64,000 bases of DNA from Epiperipatus broadwayi. Its lineage: Eukaryota > Onychophora > Udeonychophora > Euonychophora > Peripatidae. The notes beneath the pieces are model-generated. The model did not search any database. It was not told where the DNA came from and saw nothing but the letters and a program-made list of their open reading frames with translations. The first letter of the stretch is position 1. The number at the start of each line of letters is the position of its first letter. The stretch lies in assembly GCA_028023455.1 (NCBI GenBank), contig JAQFVV010006505.1, positions 682,001-746,000 on the forward strand. Direction: 5' to 3'. This document shows positions 10,966-23,107 of this stretch, piece by piece. Both the position numbers and the translations under genes were made by a program.

Positions 10966-11835
10966 CAAATATATGAATTATTGCTTGTATTTCAAAAATA
11001 TTGAAGATAATAATAGTAAAATAACTAATAAGAAGTCAGTGCTTAATTTGTTAAGATTTAAATCGAATGATTTTGATCTCTGGACATTCTTAATAAAGAT
11101 TCCTTAATTGTATAAATTTGTTACTCTTCAAAATCAAATAAATTTTCTCAACAGAAGATTTGAAGCTAATGATATTTAATTAAAACAAGATAAAAGGATC
11201 TGTTTTACATTATTGAGTAATTATAAATTTATTTAACGCCTTCATTTTAAAAACCATTGTAAATTTAAAGTGGGCTTCCTTTGGAAAAAAGAGGGGAAAA
11301 AAAGGGGGGGGGGGGTAGATATGTAGTGGGGATAATTAGTGACCCTGGAAACGAAAATAAAACCAAATAAATCGACATTATGAAAATAATAAAAGATTTG
11401 TTTTTTTATGAAGCTACTTATTTGCACTGTCACCTAGTGAATGTATTGTTTCTGAAATTCTTTTCAATATTAAATATCATAATGATGAATTTGTTATTTA
11501 AGATGCGTTTTTGATTTTACAGGAAAGTAGTTGAAAAAATGTCTAAATTTTTAATTAAGTTTTTAAAAGTTATTTTGATGTTATTAAATTTTTTAATGCC
11601 ATGTCTTATTTTGCAGCTTTCAGTAGAATTAATAATTTAGTATTGATGAGAATATGGTATTTGGTAGACTTGTTATTGAAAATATGTATCAGTTTATTGA
11701 TAGATTAGAAAATATAGATATATTTGTTTGAGTTTTAAAGGCAAAACCATTTTTGTGGTGTCTAAAATTAATGTTATTAATGATTTGCTTTTATTATTAG
11801 AAAATTCAATGTATTGGGGATATAAAACAGTAGAT
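10966..11835. other. AT-rich DNA with a G-run
   Basis: It holds a poly(G) tract at about 11305-11317. The minus-strand open frame at 11242-11433 has no domain motif. No gene is supported. Confidence 0.5.
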
Positions 11836-11839
11836 GTGG

Positions 11840-12560
11840 TGTGATGTGATGTATTATGGCTTCTCCCGAATATCTCAGCAATTATGCCCAGATAAACCTG
11901 TTGGCCACTTTATTTTCCATTCCCCACTCTAATTTTTTCCATATTCTGCTCCATCCCATTTCCACAACATAATCTTTGTCAACTCTATAACCTTTATATC
12001 TCTTCATACTGTAGTGCCACACTGTGAAAGCCATAGTAAACAATGGATGCTAGAACATTTGTGCATCAAAATCTCTATTTAGTATCTACTCATTCAATAT
12101 CCCCAGACTAGTTTCTAGTCAGTGGTCTTTATCAGTAAGAAGTTATAGATCTGAGAGCAGTGCACCTTGATTTTTCGATCTAACACAATCCTTCAATAGC
12201 CACCCTTTATCTTCCTAGTTAATTATAAAGCTATGAATTCAAAATAAAAACACCACAATGCCTAGCTATCTGTTTATATAATTATACAGATCTAAACCTA
12301 GTTTGGTATCTATACATTTCAATGTTTTTTGGTTTTTTTAATATTCATAATTATCATCATCTTTTAGCCAGGATTGGTGTTAAGCCACTAAAACATCACA
12401 TGATCACCATTTCTTATGCTTACCCAAACTGTTAAAGCAGGAGCAACTTTTTCTTTGCATTAGTGTCATCCAACACAAGCTGTAGTAATTAATGGGTACT
12501 AGAAAGTTTGTGTGTCAAAATCCCTATCTAGTACCTACTCATCCAATACCCACAGACTAA
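11840..12560 (-). mobile_element. Second hammerhead repeat family, minus-strand copies
   Basis: The left part (about 11840-12055, with CCATTTCCACAACATAATCT and AACTCTATAACCTTTATATC) is the reverse complement of 13850-14160. The right part includes CCCAGACTAGTTTCTAGTC at about 12105, the minus-strand hammerhead 3' half. A second truncated copy begins at about 12480 (GTAGTAATTAATGGGTACTA). The ribozyme core here reads CTGATAAAGACC, so it is damaged. Confidence 0.6.
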
Positions 12561-12975
12561 TTTCTTACTTGTAATATAATCCCAGCAGCAGCACATATTT
12601 GTATGCTATCTTTTTGCATTACAATCTTCAAATCTGGGCTTTTTTTATATAGATGATAACTTTATATTTCTTACCATAGCTCTTAAAGGTAGCTTCACAA
12701 ATGATATTGTATTTTTAAATGACAGGTGATATCTATACGTTGTTTGCTTTTGATAATTTTTAGTTTTAAATTTAAACTGTAAATTCAGCCCTATTTTAAA
12801 TTTAGAAGCTATTGATGTCTTGTGCAGGGACATGAAATGCATTTGAAGTAACATGCATGCTAAATATGTTAATATTAAAAATGGCTATTGTAAGGTAAAT
12901 TGCTTACGCAATTTGTTTTTGAGCTTGTACATTGTGAAGGGATTTAATTTATGAGTTTCTGTTTCTTTTTTTCAT
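12561..12975. other. AT-rich spacer, nothing recognised
   Basis: The minus-strand open frame 12645-12854 has no recognisable motif. Confidence 0.5.
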
Positions 12976-13062
12976 ATGTCAAATAAGTTGACTGGGAAGC
13001 AAATCCAGGCCAGCTGCTTGAAAGGCAGCTATGCTAACCACTAGGCCACCAATGCTTTTATG
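12976..13062 (-). mobile_element. tRNA-derived SINE, second subfamily
   Basis: The reverse complement reads AGCATTGGTGGCCTAGTGGTTAGCATAGCTGCC ... in pieces: A-box-like GTGGCCTAGTGGTTAGCA, then CAAGCAGCTGGCC and the B-box-like GGATTTGCTTCCC. It is closer to the copy at 20397 than to those at 2028 and 9633. Confidence 0.75.
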
Positions 13063-13430
13063 ATGTTTCAGTTAAAGGAATAACAAGAATTTTCCTCCTT
13101 TTATTCTAAAATTATTTAATTGTGGTCATGTGAAATCACATTCATTATAAAATTAAAAACAAGATGCTCTTGTTTATGCCCATGGGTGTGTATGTAAGAG
13201 AATGAATGACTAATGTAAATAAACATAACTGAAACAAAAAACATTTAATAAAAATTTCAAATCTATAGAAAAGTATATCCTGCTGATATAAAATAAAATC
13301 TTTATATGAACATGTAAATAGTAGGTTTATTTGAATCATCTAAGTTTTTATTCTTTAATATAGTTCTAATAAATATACTTTTAATGTACTAATAATATAG
13401 TTATTTGCTTAATATTCAAATAATATGTAA
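13063..13430. other. AT-rich spacer, nothing recognised
   Basis: A minus-strand open frame at 13145-13339 contains no motif and is probably chance. Confidence 0.5.
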
Positions 13431-13431
13431 T

Positions 13432-14230
13432 AAACTCTCCATACCATGTACTATGCAGTTCAAGTTATAGTAGTCAATGGATCGAAGAAGGTTTGTATAT
13501 AAAATCCCTATCTAGTGTCTACTCAGCCATTATTCCCAGACCAGTTTCTAGCTGTGGCTTTTATCAGTGAGGAATCATCTTTTATCTTTTTAGTGAGCTA
13601 TAAAGTTACGAGTCCAAAATAAAAAAAAAACATGATAACGTTTTAAATTCAAACTCATTTACTTGTATGGTCATATAGATCTGAACCCAGTTCAGTATCT
13701 GACATTTTGGTGTCTTTGGTTCTAGGTGCACTGCACTCAAATCCAAGGCTCAACACCAGTGAAAGATACTAGCTAAATACTAGTATGAGAATATTAGATG
13801 ATTAGACCCTAGATGGGAATTTTTTTGTGCAAACTGCAGCCATTAGTTACTATGGCTTGTACTGGGTGGCACTACTGTATGGAAATTGTGTCACCATTAT
13901 GAACAAAGTGATTATATAGAAAGTGGGTTATTGGTTTTTATGCTGGGTTTGGGAAAAGATAAGGGGATTTAGATATAAAGGCCATAGAGTTGACAAAGAT
14001 TGTTGTGGAAATGGGATGGAGGAGATGATGGGAAAACTTAAGATGGGGAATAGAAAGGGAAGGTAAAGTGGCTAACAGGTTTCTCTGGGCATAGTTGCTG
14101 AGAGATTCCTGACTCCGTTTAAGGAGAAGTCACAGTGCATCACATCACATCGCATCATCACTGTTGTAACAATTTGTGTAAGCATAGGAAATGGTGATCA
14201 TGCGATGTTCAGTGGTTTAGTAGTTAAATA
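13432..14230. mobile_element. Second hammerhead repeat family, inverted pair
   Basis: 13432-13720 is a minus-strand copy (AGTAGTCAATGGATCGAAG ... CAGACCAGTTTCTAGCTGTG ... ATCTGAACCCAGTTCAG). From about 13740 the sequence turns round and runs in the plus sense through TTACTATGGCTTGTACTGGG and AGGCCATAGAGTTGACAAAG to a CATCACATCACATCGCATCA tract. The latter half mirrors 11840-12055, so the two blocks form a wider inverted arrangement. Confidence 0.6.
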
Positions 14231-14925
14231 ATATAAATAATTATACAATTATTATCTTAATAATAAAGTCAATATAATTTTAAGGCAACACACACACATA
14301 ATTTTAATACTAACAAAAAAAAATTTAAACTATGTACACGGTAAAAAATGCAGGTGAAAAATTAAGTCAATTTAGCGCTGGTGAATAATAAAATAATTTA
14401 TGCTTGGAGAATGTTTTTAAATTTTATTTTTTTTGTCTCGATTTTCTTTTTTCAGTTTGTAATAGAGTTTGATTTTATGAAAATAATAAGCACAAAAAAT
14501 AATATTTTATATATTAAAAGAGACAGTAAATTTTAATGACAGAAATAAATAAAAAATACGCATTTTAATATTGTACTCAAATAAATATATTTTTTATTAC
14601 CTATTTTTATAGAGTTTATTTTTAAAACAGTGTACTGGCAAAAAAAATTGATATTGTACACACACACACACACACACACATGTACTGTATATTAGAATTG
14701 AGTTTTTTATTTTTCAAAAAAAACACTTTATCCAAGAAAATGTAAAACTACAAATCGTTCAGTTTAAATGGGAAAAAATTTACAAAGCTAATCAAAGAAT
14801 GCTACGATAAAATTTTTTCAACAGTATTCAGTGAATTATATTATAATTAGAAACATTTACAATAAAATAGGAAATAGAAAATACAGCTCATTAAAGATTA
14901 AAGTACTGATGGACAAATGACCAAG
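14231..14925. other. AT-rich DNA with an (AC)n microsatellite
   Basis: (CA)n lies at about 14657-14681. No gene is supported. Confidence 0.6.
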
Positions 14926-14929
14926 TGTT

Positions 14930-15250
14930 TTTCTGAAGGTTTGTGATGATGGTGTCTTAGTTGTGTTTTTATATTGGACTATTTATATTGGAGTATTTTT
15001 ATATTGGAGTATTGAATGTTTTTAGAAAAAATTAACTTTATTTACATATTCCAAATACATTCAACTGTTAGTAATAGCACATCAAACAGGTTAGTATATG
15101 CACAATGTATCGAGAGGTATTATTCTTTCCTCTTCTTCAGGTGTTGCTGGCCAGACCAGTGACAATACTAGCATGGAATTCGAACCTGGACCCTTAGATT
15201 CTTGAGTATAGAATTTTAAGGTAAGTTCTAACCAAATGAGCTATTTTGCC
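14930..15250 (-). mobile_element. PLE terminal repeat with tRNA-like module
   Basis: This is the minus-strand copy of the terminal repeat also seen at 16390-16670, 18985-19265 and 35155-35885. On the minus strand it holds a B-box-like GGTTCGAATTCC, the tag ATACTCAAGAATCTAAGGG, then AACACCTGAAGAAGAGGAAA, and ends with AATAGTCCAATATAAA-like sequence. It is the 3' terminal repeat of the minus-strand PLE that continues to about 16390. Confidence 0.7.
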
Positions 15251-16390
15251 AAAGGCAACCGTCAGTAAAAATTTCATATACTTATCTCTGAGGTTCCTCC
15301 TGATTTCTCCACTTGTTCCTAAGAGCAAAGTTGATTAATGGTTTCCATACATTATATATAGTGACACTAGGTTGACTCATGGGGTTGTTTGCCTTTGTCA
15401 TGTGAGAAGCTTCTTTAAATTTTCTTCTTTGTACCTTTTCTTTTCTATCTAATATTTTTGTATTTTCCCAATTGTATTTTCTCAATTGAACATATGTTCA
15501 TTGGCCCATACATGGTCTGCGACCTTAGACACATCTCTTTTCTCTTTTCTAATCATCAATTTCTGTTCATGCCAGTGCTTTTCAATGGGACGATTGGTCT
15601 CAGCAATATATATTTTTCCACATTCATATGTTATTTCATAGATGAAGTTTCTCTTTTCAGCATTTTAAGTTTAAGCTTTGTAGATGTTAAAATTCCTTGT
15701 AGTGTGGTATGGCTCTGGAAAGCTGTTCGGATGTCATACTGATTGCAGATTTTCCTTAATGTGCTATTTTTGGAATGTTATGGATATATTACATTACCAA
15801 TAATTGTTTTTTTTCTTTTCATGTTTTTTTTTTGTTGTCTATTTAAAGTTCTCTTAATAACAGCTAATGGATAACCATTTTTCATAAGAGTCTGTTCTAT
15901 ATAGATCTTTTTTTTCCAAATAGCTGGTTTCTAAACAAAATTCTTTTGCTCTGTACTATAGCTATAGTGTAACTCTATGTTTTGTGTTTCTGGTGTGATT
16001 GAATGTATATGCTAGATATGTTCTATATGTGTGGGTTTTCAGTAAACTGTAGTTTTGATTTTTCCATGAGGGAGTCTTGTCACAAGAACATCTAAGAATG
16101 TCAATTTTTGTTCTTGTTCTGATTCTATTGTGAATTTAATTGATGGGGAGATGTTGTTGATGTGTTTCTAAAAAGTTTGTAGCAATGCTTCAACATGTGG
16201 ACATGCAACAAATGTATCACATACATAGTGAAGCCAAATTTTAGGTAAATATGGAGTAGTTTTTAATAGCTGTGGTTTCATGTTCTTCCATGTACATATT
16301 GCTAATCAGGGATGACAATGATGAGCTCCATAATAATTCCTTGATTTTGTTGGAAGAATTCTGTGTTATCTTGAAAGTTGACTCATTAAT
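15240..16390 (-). pseudogene. Penelope-like element, RT C-terminus and GIY-YIG endonuclease, broken
   Basis: Read on the minus strand from 16390 downwards, broken frames give SNMYMEEHETTAIKN, which is the conserved region just before the RT catalytic box. The catalytic box follows, with cysteine in place of the first aspartate (Y-V-C-D). Further on come LNRQQKKN and, at about 15485-15282, a lysine-rich tail (KILDRKEKVQRRKFKEASHM) typical of the GIY-YIG region. Only the C-terminal part of the protein is present, with several stops and frameshifts. PLEs use this RT plus endonuclease for target-primed retrotransposition. The copy is 5'-truncated and joined head to head with the plus-strand PLE at 16390. 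Confidence 0.75.
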
Positions 16391-16670
16391 ATAAGGGCTC
16401 AGGTTTGATTCCCATGCTAGTACTGTAAATGGCCAGGCCAGCAACACCCGAATAAGAGGGAAGAATAATACCCCTCATAACATTGTGCTTATACTAACCT
16501 GTTTGATGTACTATTACTGACAGTTGAATGTATTTGGAATATTTATATAAAGTTATTTTTTTCTAGATATTCAATACTCAGATTATGGAAATAGTCCAAT
16601 ATAAAAATACAACTAAAACACCATCATCACAAACCTTCAGGAAAGCCCTAAGTATTCACTATCAAACTTT
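16390..16670 (+). mobile_element. PLE 5' terminal repeat
   Basis: It contains CAGGTTTGATTCCCATGCTA (B-box-like), GCCAGGCCAGCAACACCC, TAACCTGTTTGATGTACTAT, CAGTTGAATGTATTTGGAAT and GAAATAGTCCAATATAAAAA. These are the same blocks as in the terminal repeat after the coding region at 18985. The A box is not preserved here. Confidence 0.7.
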
Positions 16671-18960
16671 AGACATTATAAAAAATTATGTCTAAAGCTG
16701 GCCAAAATAAAAAAAACATTTAACTTTTCTATGTAAATGTAAATCTGAAGGGATAATTCTTAAAGGTTTGCAACTAAAACCTCCAATTCATTCTCAGAGA
16801 GCTGAGAAAATTACTCAATGGGCATGTGAAGCTCTGTTAAGAGAAAAAATAAATGCACAAAGGTTTTTTATGTATCAAGCAATGCATTCCATTAATAATG
16901 TAGAATGTTTTCTAAAAAAATAAACTTAGTGATGAAGACTTCACAAGAGTTTCTCAAGCAGTAAGAAAATCATATTCTACATTACATGGAAAAATAAAAG
17001 AATGCCAAAGGAAGAAACTTGCTAACCTACATGGGCATATCAAAAATCATAATGTACCAAGCAGTGAACCAACTTCATCTGTTAAAAACCTCAGTTCTAA
17101 ACATCTAACAGATACTGGAATTTCTGTTCTTGAAAGAGGATTAAACTTTGTCATAACGCCATTTAATACTCCTTTATTAGATATAATGGTAGCCACCAAG
17201 GAAGTCATTCAAGAATTGCTTTTAGAGGAAACAGCAGAATTATGCTGGAAAATAAAAAGAACACTTGACAAGCAACAAAAATTGAAGTCAAACATATCCT
17301 ATGGTAAAAGGAAAGCAATTAAATCCCTTAAAGTAGATAAATATATAATTATTCTCCCTGCTAATAAAGGTAATGCAACAGTTATGATGGATAGAACTAA
17401 TTATGACAACAAAATACAAGACCTTCTCACAGCAGGCCAATATAAAAAAGTGGCAAAAAATTCAAAACCAATTACAGAACCATAAAGTTACAAGCATTAC
17501 TCAGAAATCATCACCGGTACTTCACTGATTCAGAAAAAAGTAAAATAACATCATATTTCAGAAAAATTCCTCATCTTTACCTAAAATCCATACGAATCAT
17601 GCTCCATTAAGACCTATTGTTACTCCTAGAAATTAACCTTGCCAAAATTTGTCAAGACTTCTTTTCAAAGTTCTAAGTCCTTTCGCATACAAGACCCAGT
17701 CCTTTGTCAGGGATTCTAGACACTTGGCAGAATTAATCAAGAACATTCCAAAGAACTGACTTGCTGGTAAGCATTGCTGTGGAAAATGTATTCACAAATG
17801 TACCATGTGAAGAAGCATTGTATATTGTAAAGAAAAATTAATGGTGATAATAGCTTACAAACCAGGACAGATCTTTCTATTGATAGTATAATAGAACTAT
17901 TAACATTATGCATAAAAACAACCTACTTTTAATATAACACAGAATTATTCAAACAAAATCAAGGAATGACTATGGGTTCACCATTGTCACCCCTTACTAG
18001 CAATATTTACATGGAAGAACTTGAAACTACAGCCATAAAAACTACTCCACATTCACCTAAAATTTGGCTTCACTATGTATGTGATACATTTGTTGTATGG
18101 CCACATGGTGAAGCACTGCTACAAACATTCTGAAAACACATCAACAACATATCCCTTTTAATTAAATTCACAATAGGATCAGAATAAGAACAAAAATTGG
18201 CATTCTTTCATGGCAAAATCTAAACTACAGTTTATTGAAAACCCACACATACAGAAAATACCTAACCTATACATCCAATCACACCTGAAACACAAAGCAT
18301 GAAGTTATACCATCACTATTAAATGAAGCAAAAGAAGATTGTTCAGAAACCAGAAATTTGGAAAAAGAAAAGATCTATGTAGAACAAACTCAAAAAAGGT
18401 CCATCAGCTATTATTAAAAATACCTTAAATAGACAACAAAAAGAATCATCAAAAATAATTATTAGTATTGTAGTGTACCCATACATTTCCAAAACAGTAA
18501 ATTAAGGAAAATCTGCAATCGGTGTAGCATAAAACAATATTCCAGAGTCATACTACACTGCAAGAAATTCTAACATTTACAAAGCCTAAACTTGAAATGC
18601 TAAAAAAAACATCTATGAAATACCATGTAAATGTGGAAGAACATATATTGGTGAGACCATTCATCCCATTGAAAAGTACTTGCAAGAATACAAACTGATA
18701 ATTAGAGAAGAGAAAACAGATGTATCTAAGGTGGCACGCCATGCATGTACCAATGAACATATGTTTAATTGGGAAAATTCAAAAATATTGAATAGGGAAG
18801 ATAAGGGGTACAAAAAGAAAATTTAAAGAAGCTGCTCACATGATAATGTTAAACAATCCCACAATTCAACCTGTATGACTACATAATTATGAAAACCACT
18901 AACAAACTTGGCTGTCAGGAAAATTGGTGAAATCAGGAAGAACATCAGAGATAAATATAT
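16670..18960 (+). pseudogene. Penelope-like element, RT plus GIY-YIG, broken
   Basis: Broken plus-strand frames read in the order of a PLE protein. The N-terminal part is around 16800-17160 (LSSKHLTDTGISVLERGLNF). An open piece at 17186-17485 contains IILPANKGNATVMMDRTNYD, the signature block upstream of the PLE fingers. PLRPIV is near 17605 and QGMTMGSPLSPLTSNIYMEE near 17960-18025. The active site near 18072 reads Y-V-C-D instead of Y-V-D-D. The C-terminal GIY-YIG domain reads IPCKCGRTYIGETIHPIEK near 18620-18680. At least four stops or shifts interrupt it, so it cannot encode a working enzyme. It is flanked by terminal repeats on both sides. Confidence 0.85.
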
Positions 18961-18984
18961 AAAATTTCTACTGACTGTTGCATT

Positions 18985-19265
18985 TGGCAGGATGGCTCAG
19001 TTGGTTAGAGCATTGTCATAAAATTCAATACTCAAGAATCTAAGGTTTCAGGTTATAATCCCATGTAAGTACTGTCAGCAACCAGGCCAGCAACACCTGC
19101 AGAAGATGGGAGATAATACCTCTCAAAATGTTAAGCACATACTAACCTATTTGATGTGCTATTACTAACAGTTGAATGTATTTGGAATATTTTAATAAAA
19201 TCAAATTTTTCTAAAGACATTCAATACTCATATTAAATGATGGAAATAGTCCAATATAAAAATAC
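18985..19265 (+). mobile_element. PLE 3' terminal repeat with tRNA-like pol III promoter
   Basis: It begins with GGATGGCTCAGTTGGTTAGA, which contains a perfect A box (TGGCTCAGTTGG), and is followed by a degraded B box (GGTTATAATCC; GGTTCGAATCC in sister copies). It then continues through GCCAGCAACACCTGCAGAAG and CAGTTGAATGTATTTGGAAT. The tRNA-like module recurs in all terminal repeats of this family, so it seems part of the element rather than a chance SINE insertion. Confidence 0.7.
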
Positions 19266-20396
19266 AAGTGACCAAGTGGTTGTGAAGGTGATTTTTTTAT
19301 CTCTTGTTTTATTGTCACCAATTTGTTTTTAAAAGTATTAAGATCTCTTCTCAGGTTTTTGGGATTAGTGCTAATTTCTGCCCTATTGATTCCAACTTTG
19401 CAAATATATTTGGAAGTATCAGTTTAAGTTTATCATACTTTATACTTTAAAAATGGGGTTTTGAGTTAAATTAATTTTTAAAAAAATATTCTGAAAATGA
19501 TATAAATAAAACATTTAGAATTAAATAAAACAAAATGTCGAAAATTGCTTTTGTTCTTAACTCTTTATCCCAGATTTTTTAAAATTAAATTGACTTCAAA
19601 AAATCATTTTTAAAATATAAATTTTATTTTCATAATAATTTTTTTAGTTGAACTTAAATTCGAAACTATTTTTTAAAAAAGTAAAGTTTTCTGTTCTTTA
19701 AAATAAAAACAAGTGTTAGAATCAATATGGCAGAAAGCAGCCCCAAACCAAAAACACTTCTTTTTGTATTACTATTGAAAAAAAGCATCTTGTGCACATA
19801 AATCATATAATAAAAATGTTGTCTTTTTATTTCTGTGAAGCAGGGATTTGGAATAAATTCTATAAGTGAATGTATGGTGGCAAGCTTTTTCTGGTAATTT
19901 TTATATAAGATTGAGGGTATTGTACGGTACTATACATAAATAATTCCATGTTTTTAGTTCTTTTCTGTTCAGTGGCACAACTCACGGAGTGTGTGTTAGA
20001 ATGCTTATCTTATATCTCTTGAAGTATAAAGTTGGTAATGACCACATTTTATTTTGAGTAGAAAATCAAAATTTTAGCTATTGCATCCAATATTTAAATC
20101 TACGTATTAGTTGTTTATTATTAATGCTGAGCCTTAGTGAGTCTAAGTTATAATTTGTGTGTGTGCGTGTGTGTGTATAAAAGTTCATATATATCCAGCA
20201 GTAACATTTCTTATGTGAAAAAGTTATGCTATGGTTAGACTCATAAACATGCTAATTATTACAAAAATTACTTATTATACAAAATTCTTTACATCAAAGA
20301 TTTATTCACTGTATAAAAAAACATTTTATGGGTAAGAAAAATAGTGGCCATTTCACTCAGGCAAGTGTAGTATATAAGATTACACTGTAATAATCA
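19266..20396. other. AT-rich DNA with a short (GT)n
   Basis: A GT/TG microsatellite lies at about 20155-20177. No coding frame or known element is supported. Confidence 0.55.
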
Positions 20397-20490
20397 AGCG
20401 TTGGTGGCCAAGTGGTTAGCACAGCTGTTTTTTACAAGCAGTTATCCCGGAGTTCGCTTCTCGGCAAATGCTTTGACACATAAAAAAAAG
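20397..20490 (+). mobile_element. tRNA-derived SINE, second subfamily
   Basis: A-box-like GTGGCCAAGTGGTTAGCAC, a CAAGCAGTTATCCC middle, B-box-like GAGTTCGCTTCTC, an end with AAATGCTTTGACACAT and a poly(A) tail. I could not find a clear target duplication. Confidence 0.8.
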
Positions 20491-20507
20491 CTATTAATCT
20501 TTTTATT

Positions 20508-20990
20508 ATGCAAATCAAGAATGTATCCATATTTAGCATTAACTTTTTAAATAACATCTACAGAAAAATCTCCTCTATACACAAAATACTTGTATGCAAT
20601 GAGTTTTTTATCCTTTTCTTTTTATACATATATATAATGCAATTAAATACAATACTTAATACATATAATGCAATGAAAATCTCAATCTACCTTCAGGCAA
20701 TTACCAGCCACATATTTTTTACACTATACAAGAATACATCTACCCATATCTAAACTTGATTTATAAACTTATACAAACAGCCTGCACACAGAGAATTAAA
20801 AAAATTTTTTAAAAAAAAAAAAGTACAAAGAAGAAAATACAAAATTTTTAAGCAGCTTTAAAAAAAAATTATTTGCGTTTCATTTTATGAATTTTTTGCT
20901 TTATAATATGTCCTTAACAATGGTCAAACATAAATTTGTCCATAATATTGTTTTCAAATAGTTAATAATTATTCAGCACACTTAAAATAA
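20508..20990. other. AT-rich DNA, no supported gene
   Basis: The open frame at 20508-20753 has no recognisable domain. Confidence 0.5.
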
Positions 20991-20994
20991 AACA

Positions 20995-21112
20995 ACTATA
21001 TAAAACTAAATATTTTCTTTATTACTGAACCGGTTTTCACCCTACATTAGGGCCTTTTCAAAATATAGAGTGAAAACCGGTTCAATAACAAAGAAAATAT
21101 TTATTTTTATAT
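20995..21112. repeat. Foldback with PLE hammerhead-like end
   Basis: The arms TTACTGAACCGGTTTTCACC and GTGAAAACCGGTTCAATAAC are reverse complements with flanking AAATATTTTCTTT. On the minus strand the left arm reads GAAAAGGCCC, a short loop, GGGTGAAAACCGGTTC. That order (stem II hairpin, GAAA, short stem III, UUC) is like the hammerhead remnants in PLE terminal repeats. The first core block is not intact. Confidence 0.55.
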
Positions 21113-21149
21113 GGTTCTTTTATTTCAATTGTGTTGGAATCATTATTAT

Positions 21150-21790
21150 TTTAGAATATGTTTATTGTTAAAGAATATTTGAAATACAGGCATTCTGTAT
21201 TTACCTGGAGCTTAATTGTAAATATAGGGGTTTTAAACCCAGACTTCCAAGTACCTTTCAACTATACAATTAAACTCCAGGTATATAAAGAATGTTTGTA
21301 TTTCAAATATTACACATTAAGCCTGCATCCTGCCAATTCCTCTTCTATGTATTTAAATGGATAAGGTTCTATACATGAGGGGCCACAGTGGCTTAAGGTC
21401 AACATTGTCATGGCAATAATATTGGCATCAGCATGGGATTGGGCTTTCCATCATCAGATTTTCAATGGTAGGGATGGCTGAAAAGTCGAAGTAGATTGAA
21501 ACCTACCAATTAAAGTATGAAGATTTGCTATCTTAATGTAAACTGAGCACTGATTATACATATAAGGGGAGATGATAATCTGGACCAACTGATGTGCTGG
21601 TTCATCATCAAATCATATATTGGTGATTATTTATCTTTTCTGCATGTGAGTGGTCCATGTGTATCAGTGGTATGAGATAGTGTGGCTAATTGAAGAGTGC
21701 TTGAAAGTTTGGGCTCAAATCTTTTATATTTACAATTAAGCTCCAGGTATATGAAGAATACTTATATTTCAAATATTATTATAAAATAAT
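21150..21790 (+). mobile_element. Retrozyme-like unit, ribozyme damaged
   Basis: A full plus-strand unit from about 21300 to 21740 with CAATTAAAGTATGAAGATTT, the ribozyme region at 21551-21622 and the pol III-like end TGGGCTCAAATC. An inverted piece of the same end (TTTTAAACCCAGACTTCCAA) precedes it at 21230. The catalytic core has lost two bases (CTGATG followed directly by TGCTGG), so it should not cleave. Confidence 0.75.
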
Positions 21791-21901
21791 TAAAAACAGC
21801 ATTTTTGAAATTCCTATATTTCCATTGCTTTATAAATAACATTTCTTTTCAGTTTTTGAAATAATAATATTCTATTCAAAAATGTACTAAATAAATTGAA
21901 G

Positions 21902-22020
21902 GCTTTGTCAAGCATTGGTGGTCGAGAGGTCAGCAATAGCTGTTTTACAAGCAGTTGTCCCGAAATAGTGAGTTTGCTTCCCGGCTGATGCTATGACACA
22001 TGAGAAAAAATAAATAAATA
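21902..22020 (+). mobile_element. tRNA-derived SINE with 12-bp target duplication
   Basis: It contains AGCATTGGTGGTCGAGAGGT and CAAGCAGTTGTCCCG, and ends in GCTGATGCTATGACACATG followed by an A-rich, TAAA-repeated tail. The target duplication AATAAATTGAAG is at 21890-21901 and 22021-22032. The B-box region has a small insertion relative to the copy at 2028. Confidence 0.85.
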
Positions 22021-22032
22021 AATAAATTGAAG

Positions 22033-22946
22033 ACTTTTGAAAGTTAAATCATAAGGCTATTTTAATAAAATATGGTATAAATTAATTTGTCATATTATGA
22101 AAATCTGAAATGTGGTCCATTAATTATCTTGCTTTCACATTTGGTGGGAATTGTTGGGTGCTTCCTTCAGAAAAAGTGCTGGAGTCCCATCTTTTTAAAT
22201 CACTATTTTACCATTATTTTAACTTGTACTCGCATAGGATCTTTTAATTACTGTATACTCTTCTGGATTGCTGTTATTGATTTTTTAATTGGAAAACATA
22301 TGAGGTCATTATCTTAATTGTTTTTACTCTCTTGTTTTCAAAGGAAATATTGTTTTAAGCACATTGTTTCTTTCATGATAACGCTCAATGTAAAAGTTAT
22401 TGTATAGATCATGGGTCAGCAACATGGGTATGTGTTCCAAGTGTGGGACCCAGAATGATTATCAATGGCACTCTGAATTGAAATAGTAATAAATTATTTT
22501 AATTTCAGCACACACATTTTCAAATTCACATGTAAATGGAAACCATGATTCAGCTTAATTTGCTAATTATTATAATACAATAAATGTACACTCAATATTT
22601 GCTATTTTCAATGAAGATGAGAACTAAACAGGATGATTTTTTTTTTCAGGTAGGATATTGCCTGGATTTTTTTGATAATCAATTGACCTTTGATACTTTT
22701 GTATACAAGTGCATATTTAGAGTAAATTTATATTCAGGCAGAATATTATATCAATTAATTCATTTGAAAAACTTTCTAATCATAATTATATAATAATACA
22801 TTTTACGTTTTGATGCATTTTTTTTTAAAACAAAATGTTTATAGTTAGTGGTTAGTGTGGGAATGAAATCCACAAATATATGAGACTTGATAATATCATT
22901 TGGATCTCAAAGCAGTTAAAAATCATTATATTTTTTTCTTTTAAAG
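22033..22946. other. AT-rich DNA, no supported gene
   Basis: Open frames at 22087-22317 and 22584-22793 have hydrophobic or mixed content and no family motif. They may be chance. Confidence 0.5.
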
Positions 22947-23107
22947 GTCTAATACAGTGGTTCTCAACCTGTGGGTCATGACCCCTTTGAGGGTCGAACA
23001 ACCCTTTCACAAGGGTCACCTAAGTCCATTGGGAGACACATTTTTGATTCATAACAGTAGAAAAATTATAGGTTGGGGGTCACCACAACATAAAGAGCTG
23101 TAATAAA

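Noticed and set aside
18985-19060. Genuine host tRNA gene
   Set aside because: The A box is good, but there is no plausible acceptor stem or anticodon arm, the B box is decayed here, and the same module recurs only at PLE ends.
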